DNA of 12,580 nt, taken from positions 1 to 12,580 of the forward strand of contig JAEXAZ010000276.1 in assembly GCA_023394255.1 (NCBI GenBank). Direction: 5' to 3'. Shown piece after piece: positions 5,799 to 12,580 of this stretch. The translations under genes and the position numbers were made by a program. The notes beneath the pieces were generated by a model that saw nothing but the letters and a program-made list of their open reading frames with translations, had not been told where the DNA came from and searched no databases. Source of the DNA: Bacillota bacterium. GTDB lineage: Bacteria; Bacillota; Clostridia; Oscillospirales; Ruminococcaceae. Position 1 is the first letter of the stretch; every line of letters begins with the position of its first letter.

Positions 5799-7114
5799 AG
5801 ATAAGGGTAATTGGTGCGGGTCTTGCGGGTTGTGAGGCAGCCTGGGCACTGGCGAACCGGGGCATTCCAGTGCAGCTGCATGAAATGAAACCTGAAAAAT
5901 ATTCCCCCGCGCATCACAGTCCCAATTTTGCGGAGTTGGTCTGCTCCAACTCGCTGAAGGCACAGCGCATCGGTTCGGCAGCGGGAATGCTGAAAGAAGA
6001 AATGAGAATGCTTGGTTCGCTGACCGTGGGCTGCGCCCTGGAGACAAGCGTAGCCGCCGGCGGCGCGCTTGCGGTTGACCGGGAAGCGTTTTCCCGGATG
6101 GTGACAGAGAAAATCTCCGCGCACGACAGGATCGAACTTGTTACCGGGGAAATAGAGCGGCTGCCGGGGGACGGCATAACGGTGGTCGCAACAGGCCCGC
6201 TGACGTCGGATGCTTTGGCGGGGGAGATCGGCGGGGTCTGCGGCGGTTTGCTCAGTTTTTATGATGCGGCTGCCCCAATCGTGACCTTTGATTCCCTTGA
6301 CCGGGAAAAAGTATTTTTTGCCGCCCGTTACGGCCGGGGGGAGGATGATTATATCAACTGCCCTTTCACCCGTGAAGAATATGAGCGGTTCTACGATGCC
6401 TTGCTGCATGCCGAGTCTGCCGAACTGCATGCGTTTGACCGTCCGGAAAACCATGTTTATGAGGGCTGCATGCCGATCGAGATGATGGCGCGGAGGGGCG
6501 CCGATACCATGCGTTACGGCCCCCTGAAGCCCGTTGGGCTGCGTGACCCGAAGACGGGGAAACGCCCGTGGGCCGTCGTACAGCTTCGCAGAGAAAATGC
6601 CGGGGGGACCTTATATAATCTGGTGGGTTTTCAGACAAATTTAAAATTTGGGGAACAGAAACGTGTTTTTTCCATGATTCCGGGACTGGAAAACGCTGAA
6701 TTCGCGCGTTACGGCGTCATGCACCGCAATACATTTTTGAATTCCCCGCATCTGCTGGACAGGACCTTCCGCATGCGCGATGATAACGGGCTCTATTTTG
6801 CCGGACAGATCACCGGCGTCGAGGGATATATGGAGTCGGCGATGTCCGGAATTGTTGCGGGTACGCAGCTTGCCCGGCGGCTGCAGGGAAAAGAAGTGCT
6901 CGATCTGCCGCGGGACTGCATGTGCGGCGCGTTGACCGCTTATATCAGTGATCCCGGCTGTACCGATTTTCAGCCTATGGGGGCGAACATGGGTCTGCTG
7001 CCTCCAAGCGAAACACGGATTAAGGACAAGCAGCAGCGCTACCTTGTTGTCGCGGAACGCGGCCTGGCGCATTTCAAACAAGTGTTGGAACAGGAAGGGG
7101 AATTGAAGCTATGA
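5795..7114 (+). CDS. trmFO: Methylenetetrahydrofolate-tRNA-(uracil-5-)-methyltransferase TrmFO
   Basis: TrmFO makes 5-methyluridine at position 54 of the tRNA T-loop, using methylenetetrahydrofolate as carbon donor and FADH2/NAD(P)H as reductant. The 439-residue protein starts MKIRVIGAGLAGCEAAWAL, an FAD-binding Rossmann fold with GAGLAG at 7-12. Cys50 (in ELVCSNSLK) and Cys225 (in YEGCMPIEMMARRG) fall where the two functional cysteines of B. subtilis TrmFO (Cys53, Cys226) are expected. Other family blocks are RYGPLKPVGL near 240-249, YNLVGFQTNLKFGEQKRVF and the C-terminal FAD segment ITGVEGYMESAMSGIVAG. It starts within the topA stop (ATGA). Its only strong purine run ends right against the ATG, so initiation probably depends on topA translation. 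dprA-topA-trmFO is a common Firmicutes order, but the usual next gene, a xerC/codV recombinase, is absent. Confidence 0.97.
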   Translation: MKIRVIGAGLAGCEAAWALANRGIPVQLHEMKPEKYSPAHHSPNFAELVCSNSLKAQRIGSAAGMLKEEMRMLGSLTVGCALETSVAAGGALAVDREAFSRMVTEKISAHDRIELVTGEIERLPGDGITVVATGPLTSDALAGEIGGVCGGLLSFYDAAAPIVTFDSLDREKVFFAARYGRGEDDYINCPFTREEYERFYDALLHAESAELHAFDRPENHVYEGCMPIEMMARRGADTMRYGPLKPVGLRDPKTGKRPWAVVQLRRENAGGTLYNLVGFQTNLKFGEQKRVFSMIPGLENAEFARYGVMHRNTFLNSPHLLDRTFRMRDDNGLYFAGQITGVEGYMESAMSGIVAGTQLARRLQGKEVLDLPRDCMCGALTAYISDPGCTDFQPMGANMGLLPPSETRIKDKQQRYLVVAERGLAHFKQVLEQEGELKL

Positions 7115-8115
7115 GAATTATTGTAGATGTTTTCGGCGGCGACAAGGCGCCGGCGGAGATTCTGAAAGGATGTGCGCTGGCCGTTTCCGAATATGGGGTA
7201 GATATTCTGGCATGCGGGAACGAAAAAGTCGTCCGTGAGGTCAGCCGGTCGGAACATATTTCCCTTGATCATATTGATATCACCAATGTGGAGCGGGTGA
7301 TTCCTGTGGAAGTCGATCCTACCGAAGTGGTGAAATCTTATGACGACTGCACCATGGCGGTCGGCCTGCGGATGCTTGCCAGCGGCGAAGGCGACGCCTT
7401 TGTAAGCGCGGGGTCCACCGGCGCGGTAGTGGTCGGCGCGTCCCTTTATGTCAAACGCATCAAGGGCATTAAGCGCGCGGCGCTCGCAACAGCCGTTCCC
7501 TGTCAGGACGGGTGCTATATGCTGATTGATATCGGCGCCAACAAAGAGTGCCGTCCCGAAATGCTGGCCCAGTTCGGCCTGATGGGAAGTCTGTATATGG
7601 AGAATATTCTGGGCGTGGAGCGCCCGCGAGTCGGAACAGTCAATATAGGCGCCGAAGATTCCAAAGGTCTGGAGCTGCAGAAGGACGCAAATGTCCTGTT
7701 ATCTCAGGCCCCGGTCAATTTCATCGGCAATGTGGAACCGCGTTATCTGCCCTTCGGCTGCTGCGATGTGGCGGTATGCGACGGGTTCACCGGCAACATC
7801 ATTCTGAAACTGACCGAAGGGCTCGGCAAATGGTTTGCCGGCGAATTAAAGGGGATTTTCATGGAGGGCACCAGGTCCAAGATTGGGTATCTTTGCGTAA
7901 AAGACGGTGTGAACGGATTTAAACAGAAGATGGACTACAAGGAATACGGCGGGGCTCCCCTGATGGGAATTACAAAACCGGTCATCAAGGCACACGGCAG
8001 TTCGGACGCCCGGGCATTTAAGAATGCAATCCGTCAGGCGAAGGAATATACGGAGCGCGGTGTGATCAGACAGATTGAAAACTCGCTGGAAATGTTAAAG
8101 ACAAAGGAGGGCTGA
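7111..8115 (+). CDS. plsX: Phosphate acyltransferase PlsX
   Basis: PlsX converts acyl-ACP and phosphate to acyl-phosphate, which PlsY uses to acylate glycerol-3-phosphate, the first step of phospholipid synthesis; it is a peripheral membrane enzyme. The 334-residue length matches the family. It begins MRIIVDVFGGDKAP, a variant of the usual VDAMGGDxAP. It contains FVSAGSTGAVVVGA, MLIDIGANKECRPEML and QFGLMGSLYMENILG. VGTVNIGAEDSKG and VCDGFTGNIILKLTEGLG follow, as does the terminal GAPLMGITKPVIKAHGSS block. The ATG overlaps the trmFO stop by 4 bases. A purine-rich AGGAAGGGG at 7092-7100 lies 10 bases upstream. In many Firmicutes plsX is followed by fabD/fabG/acpP or by acpP and then rnc; here rnc follows directly. 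Confidence 0.97.
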   Translation: MRIIVDVFGGDKAPAEILKGCALAVSEYGVDILACGNEKVVREVSRSEHISLDHIDITNVERVIPVEVDPTEVVKSYDDCTMAVGLRMLASGEGDAFVSAGSTGAVVVGASLYVKRIKGIKRAALATAVPCQDGCYMLIDIGANKECRPEMLAQFGLMGSLYMENILGVERPRVGTVNIGAEDSKGLELQKDANVLLSQAPVNFIGNVEPRYLPFGCCDVAVCDGFTGNIILKLTEGLGKWFAGELKGIFMEGTRSKIGYLCVKDGVNGFKQKMDYKEYGGAPLMGITKPVIKAHGSSDARAFKNAIRQAKEYTERGVIRQIENSLEMLKTKEG

Positions 8116-8116
8116 A

Positions 8117-8806
8117 ATGGAAAGCTTAAAGGAGACTGGCATGCTCGAAAAACAGATCGGCTATACCTTTCACAATCCAAAATATCTTGACATTGCGCTT
8201 ACCCATTCGTCTTATGCCAATGAGGTAAAAAAGAACCTTTCCTGTAACGAGCGGCAGGAATTTCTGGGCGACGCCGTCCTTTCCATTATCGTATCAGACT
8301 ACCTGTTCAATACCTTTCATCTTGCGGAAGGCGAACTGACAAAGCTGCGCGCGGCAATGGTCTGTGAAAAATCGTTGTGGGAATTTGCAGAAGCAATCCA
8401 CCTTGGCGATTACCTCAAACTCGGACGCGGCGAGGAAATGATGGGGGGGCGGACCCGCCCATCGATTCTGGCCGACGCGTTTGAGGCCCTGATTGCCGCA
8501 ATTTATCTCGACGGTGGAATTGAACCTGCCAGAAAATTTGTACTTGGATTTGTAGTGGACGTTTTGGAAAACAAAAATACGTTTGCCTTCAACGATTACA
8601 AAACGATGCTTCAGGAAATCACACAAAAGAATCCGGAGGAAAAGCTCTCTTATGTGTTGGTGGAGGAATCCGGCCCGGACCACAATAAGAAATTTGTGGT
8701 CGAAGTACATCTGAACAGCAATGTCATCGGCCGCGGAAGAGGCGCAAGCAAAAAAAGCGCCGAGCAGGCCGCTGCCAAAGAAGCCCTGAAACTGATGGGA
8801 CAATGA
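8117..8806 (+). CDS. rnc: Ribonuclease III
   Basis: RNase III cuts double-stranded RNA, releasing pre-16S and pre-23S rRNA and processing some mRNAs and sense/antisense duplexes. The 229-residue protein has the signature NERQEFLGDAVL at 44-55 with Glu48 and Asp52, and RPSILADAFEALIAAIYLDGG with Asp120 and Glu123. These four metal-binding acids are spaced as in E. coli (E41, D45, D114, E117). A double-stranded RNA-binding domain covers about 158-229 and ends with GRGASKKSAEQAAAKEAL. AAGGAGG at 8104-8110 lies 6 bases before ATG 8117, one base after the plsX stop. This favours that start over an in-frame ATG at 8141. The coding sequence holds a run of seven G's at 8443-8449 within the conserved GGRTRPS region; the frame is intact. 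Confidence 0.98.
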   Translation: MESLKETGMLEKQIGYTFHNPKYLDIALTHSSYANEVKKNLSCNERQEFLGDAVLSIIVSDYLFNTFHLAEGELTKLRAAMVCEKSLWEFAEAIHLGDYLKLGRGEEMMGGRTRPSILADAFEALIAAIYLDGGIEPARKFVLGFVVDVLENKNTFAFNDYKTMLQEITQKNPEEKLSYVLVEESGPDHNKKFVVEVHLNSNVIGRGRGASKKSAEQAAAKEALKLMGQ

Positions 8807-9798
8807 AACACGCGAATCTTTCGATCTTTGTCCCGCACGTCGGGTGCCCGCACCAGTGCAGCTTCTGTAACCAGCGAAGTATCTCCGGCGCGCAGGTTCT
8901 TCCTGATCGCGCGTCTGTAAAGGAATTGTGCCTTACGGCTGAAAAACAGCTTGACGGACGCTGCAAAGACGCTGAAATTGCGTTTTTCGGCGGCAGCTTT
9001 ACCGCCATCGAACCGGCCTATATGCTGGAACTTTTGCGTGCCGCGGGGCCATTTGTGCATGACGGCGCGTTCAAAGGCATCCGGATTTCCACCCGCCCCG
9101 ACGCGATTGACCGTGAAATCCTCTCCGTTCTGAAGGCTTGCCACGTGACTGCGATAGAGCTTGGCGCGCAAAGCATGTCCGACCGGGTGCTGGAGATGAA
9201 TTCCCGCGGGCATACGGCGGCGCAGGTAAAAGAGGCGTCCGCGCGAATTTTGGACAGCGGCTTTGAATTGGGCCTTCAGATGATGACGGGCCTTTACGGC
9301 TCTGATGAAGAAAAGGATTGGGATACCGCTTTGCAGCTGGCGGCTTTGCAGCCTGACACAATGCGTATTTACCCCACGCTTGTGGTGGAGGGGACGGCTC
9401 TCGCGGAACTTTGGCGTGCGGGAAGCTACCGCCCGCAGACATTGGAGGAAGCCGTGGCTCTGGGTGCGCGGCTTCTTGAGTTGTTTGAACATGACTGCAC
9501 GATTCCTGTTATCCGCATGGGGCTGCATGCACAGGAGTCGTTGCGGGAGAGCATGCTGGCAGGCCCTTATCATCCGGCTTACCGGGAGCTTTGCGAGGGC
9601 AGGCTGCTCTATCACCGCATCCTCAAAGGGGTGCGGAAACAGGGAAATTATCTCGTCAGAATCTCCCCGCGATCGGTTTCCAAAATTACCGGGCATGGAG
9701 CGGGAACCATTGAGAAACTGCGGCGATTGGGCTATAATGTGAGTATCAGACAGGAACCCGGCTTGGTGGGACTGGACATCATGGTAGAGGAAGTGTAA
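8803..9798 (+). CDS. Elp3-like radical SAM protein without acetyltransferase domain
   Basis: The 331-residue protein starts with a radical SAM cluster motif, CPHQCSFC: Cys15, Cys19 and Cys22 in CxxxCxxC spacing, which binds a 4Fe-4S cluster to cleave SAM. FFGGSFTAI follows at 61-69, then IELGAQSMSDRVLEMNSRGH at 118-137. MRIYPTLVVEGTALAELW around 187-204 closely resembles the radical SAM half of Elp3, the tRNA wobble-uridine modification enzyme. Full Elp3 also has a C-terminal GNAT acetyltransferase domain; this protein is too short for it. It ends instead in a small domain containing RISPRSVSKITGHGAGTIEKL. Related genes sit between rnc and smc in many Clostridia, often annotated only as radical SAM protein. 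The reaction and substrate are unknown. It overlaps rnc by 4 bases (ATGA) and has only a weak ribosome site, so it is probably translated by coupling. Confidence 0.88.
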   Translation: MKHANLSIFVPHVGCPHQCSFCNQRSISGAQVLPDRASVKELCLTAEKQLDGRCKDAEIAFFGGSFTAIEPAYMLELLRAAGPFVHDGAFKGIRISTRPDAIDREILSVLKACHVTAIELGAQSMSDRVLEMNSRGHTAAQVKEASARILDSGFELGLQMMTGLYGSDEEKDWDTALQLAALQPDTMRIYPTLVVEGTALAELWRAGSYRPQTLEEAVALGARLLELFEHDCTIPVIRMGLHAQESLRESMLAGPYHPAYRELCEGRLLYHRILKGVRKQGNYLVRISPRSVSKITGHGAGTIEKLRRLGYNVSIRQEPGLVGLDIMVEEV

Positions 9799-9800
9799 AT

Positions 9801-12580
9801 TTGCGGCTTCGCAGTTTGGAAATACAGGGCTTCAAATCGTTTCCGGACCGGACACGGCTGACTTTTCTCGACGGGATTACGGCCGTAGTGGGGCCAAACG
9901 GGAGCGGCAAAAGCAATATTGCGGATGCCGTCCGATGGGTGCTGGGCGAGCAGTCCACCAAAACGCTGCGCGGCGGCAAAATGGAGGACGTTATTTTCGG
10001 CGGTACCCAGACGCGCAAGCCTCAGGGCTATGCGTTTGTGCAGATTACCATTGACAATACCGGCCGCGCTTTACCGTATGACAATAACGACGTTTCCGTC
10101 TCACGGAAACTTTACCGGTCCGGGGAAAGCGAATACCAGATTAATCATGTCAATGTCCGGCTGAAAGATGTCTACGAACTGTTTATGGACACCGGCCTTG
10201 GGCGGGACGGATATTCCATTATCGGTCAGGGCAGAATTTCCGAAATTGTCAGCGCCAAAAGCACACAGCGGCGTGAAATTTTCGAAGAAGCGGCGGGAAT
10301 CTCGAAATACCGGTACCGCAAGCTTGAAGCGGAGCGCAGGCTGGAAGCCGCTGAGGAAAACCTGCTGCGGCTCCGCGACATCCTGTCCGAACTGGAAAGC
10401 CGCGTGGAACCGCTGCGCATTCAATCGGAAAAAGCCACGCGCTTTCTCGAATATGCGGGGGAAAAGAAAACGCTTGAAATTTCTTTATGGATTCTGACCC
10501 TGGATAAGTCCAAGGAAATTCTACGGGAGCAGGAAGATAAAATCCTCCTGTGTAAAACCCAGCACGAAGAGATTCAAACCGAGCTTGACGGAATCGAAGA
10601 CCGGATTAACGCGCTCTACGCGGATATGCAGAATCTTTCGGTGAAGATCGAAGAAAAGCGGAACCATATCCGGGAGATTGAAACGACGGCGGCACAGAGG
10701 ATTGCGGAAATTGCGGTCATGCGCAACGACATCGCTCATCATGAAGCGTCCATCGCCCGTGTTCAGGAGGAACTGAATGAGTCCGGAATTTCCGGCGAGG
10801 CGCTTGAGCGGAAAATCCATACATATGACGAGGAAATTTCTCATAAGGAAGCTTCTTTGCAGGAATTGGATGCCCGGCAGGAGCAGGCCCAAAAAGCGCG
10901 GGAAGAACTGGAAACCCAGCAGGAGGACAGCCGCGCCCAGACGGATGTGCTCAGGGAAAGGCGGTTTGCTCTGTCGCAAAATATCAATGAAATCAAGCTT
11001 TCTTCCGCGTCGAGCGGTTCCTTAATAGAGGAATCGATCACAAACCTGCAAACTCTAAAGGAAAGCGCCGCCGTTAAAGATGAAAATATCGGCAGGCTGG
11101 ACAAGGAAAAAAGGGATTGCAAAGGTCTGCTCGAAGAAATTGAAAACAGCATCCAGTCGCTTCAGAATACCAAAAAAGGGTTTCAGCTGAAGCTGGAAAG
11201 CCGCCAGGCAAAGTCGGAAACATTGGCAGACAAAAAGCGCGACCTTGAAGACCGCATGAGGGAATGCATGCAGAAAGCCAGACTGCTGACCGACATGGAA
11301 AACAGCATGGACGGTTTTCAGAACAGCGTGAAATACATCATGGCACAGGCTGCCCGCGGCGCGCTGCAGGATGTCTACGGCCCAATATCCCGCCTGATAT
11401 CGGTGGAGGACCAGAATGCCCTCGCAATTGAAATTGCGCTCGGTCCCGCGTTGCAGAATATTGCCGTGAAAGATGAAACAGTCGCAAAGCGGGCGATTGG
11501 CATGCTGAAAAACGCCCGCTCCGGGCGTGCCACCTTTTTGCCGGTCTCGTCTGTAAAGGGGAATAAGCTTACAGACAGTTGGCTGTCGGGTACGGAGGGG
11601 TTTATTGGAATCGCCTCCGATTTGGTGCAGTATGAGAAACGGTTTGACGGCATTATCTGCCAGCTTTTGGGCAGAATTGTTGTAGTACAGGACTTGGACT
11701 GTGCGGTTTCACTGGCAAAAAAAGCGACCTACCGGTTCCGTGTGGTAACACTGGACGGGCAGGTGGTAAACGCGGGCGGTTCGATGACCGGCGGCTTTAC
11801 GACCAGGAGCGCGGGCCTTCTGGGACGCGCAAAAGAAATCGGGGAACTGAATTCCAAGGCTAAAGACTATGAAAAACAAATTGCGCTGCTGAACGCCGAC
11901 ATCAAAATGGCGCAGGAAGAGCTTTCGTCTGTACAGGCGGCGATTTTAGGGGCCGACGGAGAACTGACCACTGCCCAGGAGGACAAGATTCGTTATTCGG
12001 CTGAGCTGAAACAACTGTGCAATGCCTATGAAGAGGCGGTTCGCGTCCGGGAGCAATCCGCTTCGGAATATGACCGGCTGACCGCCCGTCTGGAAGAATT
12101 GAAGGAAAAAGATGTGTCGAATGCCGGATTGATCGAAGATTTAAACCGGCAGCTTCAGCAGGTGGAATCGGAACTTTCCGTCCTCAATGAAAATCAGGAA
12201 GCATCCATGCGCCAGATAAACGACCTTCAGGCGGAGATGTCCGCCCGGAAGATCCAAACTGTTACGCTTGAGCAGGAAATCAGCGCGCTCCGTCAGATGA
12301 ACGAGCAGCTGATGACTCAGAAAAACAACCAGAAAGAACATACTGTTTCTCTGGAGCGGCAGATCGGCGCGTTTACAGAGCAAATCGCTCAGATTGTCTC
12401 TAAAATTGAGCAGGCGGAAGACCAGCAGAAGGCGTACACCGCGCAGATTGAAGCTTTAAATATGGAAATCAGGGCTTTGACGGGGCGGCGCAATGAATGC
12501 GAGGCAAAAAGCACCGCATTGCGGTCCGGGGAGAAAGAGATTACCGCGCGGCGTGAAACTGTGGCGAAAGAGCTGAGCCG
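9801..12580 (+). CDS. smc: Chromosome segregation ATPase SMC, 3' end outside window
   Basis: SMC forms a dimeric ring with ScpA and ScpB that compacts and separates newly replicated chromosomes. The frame is open from TTG 9801 to the window end: 926 codons, about three quarters of the usual 1,180-1,190 residues. The head has the N-terminus MRLRSLEIQGFKSFPDRT, Walker A GPNGSGKSN at 31-39 with Lys37, and the Q-loop region YSIIGQGRISEIV. A first long coiled coil spans about 165-510, rich in Glu, Lys, Gln and Leu. The hinge is about 514-680 and ends in TLDGQVVNAGGSMTGG, with glycines at 659-665. The returning coiled coil runs to the edge. The signature LSGGE, Walker B and C-terminal head lie outside. 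TTG is the start because no in-frame ATG or GTG is near and GAGGAAG at 9787-9793 is 7 bases upstream. It begins 2 bases after the previous stop. Confidence 0.97.
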   Translation, partial: MRLRSLEIQGFKSFPDRTRLTFLDGITAVVGPNGSGKSNIADAVRWVLGEQSTKTLRGGKMEDVIFGGTQTRKPQGYAFVQITIDNTGRALPYDNNDVSVSRKLYRSGESEYQINHVNVRLKDVYELFMDTGLGRDGYSIIGQGRISEIVSAKSTQRREIFEEAAGISKYRYRKLEAERRLEAAEENLLRLRDILSELESRVEPLRIQSEKATRFLEYAGEKKTLEISLWILTLDKSKEILREQEDKILLCKTQHEEIQTELDGIEDRINALYADMQNLSVKIEEKRNHIREIETTAAQRIAEIAVMRNDIAHHEASIARVQEELNESGISGEALERKIHTYDEEISHKEASLQELDARQEQAQKAREELETQQEDSRAQTDVLRERRFALSQNINEIKLSSASSGSLIEESITNLQTLKESAAVKDENIGRLDKEKRDCKGLLEEIENSIQSLQNTKKGFQLKLESRQAKSETLADKKRDLEDRMRECMQKARLLTDMENSMDGFQNSVKYIMAQAARGALQDVYGPISRLISVEDQNALAIEIALGPALQNIAVKDETVAKRAIGMLKNARSGRATFLPVSSVKGNKLTDSWLSGTEGFIGIASDLVQYEKRFDGIICQLLGRIVVVQDLDCAVSLAKKATYRFRVVTLDGQVVNAGGSMTGGFTTRSAGLLGRAKEIGELNSKAKDYEKQIALLNADIKMAQEELSSVQAAILGADGELTTAQEDKIRYSAELKQLCNAYEEAVRVREQSASEYDRLTARLEELKEKDVSNAGLIEDLNRQLQQVESELSVLNENQEASMRQINDLQAEMSARKIQTVTLEQEISALRQMNEQLMTQKNNQKEHTVSLERQIGAFTEQIAQIVSKIEQAEDQQKAYTAQIEALNMEIRALTGRRNECEAKSTALRSGEKEITARRETVAKELS

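Noticed and set aside
4743..6047. Long minus-strand open frame (434 codons) opposite topA and trmFO
   Set aside because: It lies entirely antisense to two well-conserved genes, its protein shows no recognisable domain and has shadow-like composition (rich in Arg, Phe, His, Gln), and there is no ribosome site or promoter.
8650..9696. Minus-strand open frame (348 codons) opposite rnc and the radical SAM gene
   Set aside because: Same reasons: antisense to conserved codons, no recognisable motifs, an artefact of GC-rich codon use.
10100..10424. Several open frames of 64-107 codons on both strands inside smc
   Set aside because: All are out-of-frame shadows of the continuous SMC frame, which carries Walker A, Q-loop, coiled coils and hinge without interruption.
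1..12580. CRISPR arrays, insertion sequences, tRNA or rRNA genes, prophage or defence genes
   Set aside because: No direct-repeat series, terminal inverted repeats, transposase motifs or RNA-gene cloverleafs were seen; almost every base is accounted for by conserved housekeeping genes.

Overview
The window is a dense stretch of bacterial housekeeping genes, all on the + strand, of moderately high GC. Gene content and order (infC-rpmI-rplT with an attenuator leader, dprA-topA-trmFO, plsX-rnc-smc, folate-dependent TrmFO, AddA rather than RecB) point to a Firmicute. The Elp3-like radical SAM gene between rnc and smc, and the protein sequence styles, suggest Clostridia, perhaps Oscillospirales/Ruminococcaceae. 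That placement is inference; no rRNA or other marker here proves it.

Layout. (1) 1-123: the last 40 codons of a gene that looks like addA (helicase/nuclease). (2) 161-1516: a self-contained ribosomal operon. It has a strong promoter, a structured leader with an internal terminator that looks like an L20-responsive attenuator, infC (IF3) starting at an AUU codon, rpmI (L35), rplT (L20) and a terminator. (3) 1534-3607: a SpoU/TrmH-type RNA 2'-O-methyltransferase and dprA (ssDNA-binding RecA loader). (4) 3608-3680: a short gap with a perfect 10-bp palindrome, a small hairpin and a possible extended -10 promoter. (5) 3681-12580: a tightly packed run of topA, trmFO, plsX, rnc, an Elp3-like radical SAM gene and smc (cut by the window end). 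Junctions are ATGA overlaps or gaps of one or two bases, so this is almost certainly one translationally coupled transcript.

The genes share two themes: making and modifying the translation machinery (IF3, L35, L20, a SpoU methyltransferase, TrmFO for tRNA m5U54, RNase III, the radical SAM protein), and DNA topology and recombination (AddA, DprA, TopA, SMC), with PlsX supplying phospholipid precursors. No mobile element, CRISPR array, tRNA, rRNA or obvious new system was found. The points most worth a second look are the infC leader and its AUU start, the Elp3-like protein lacking the acetyltransferase half, the absence of acpP between plsX and rnc, and the joining of the topA-trmFO and plsX-rnc-smc blocks.
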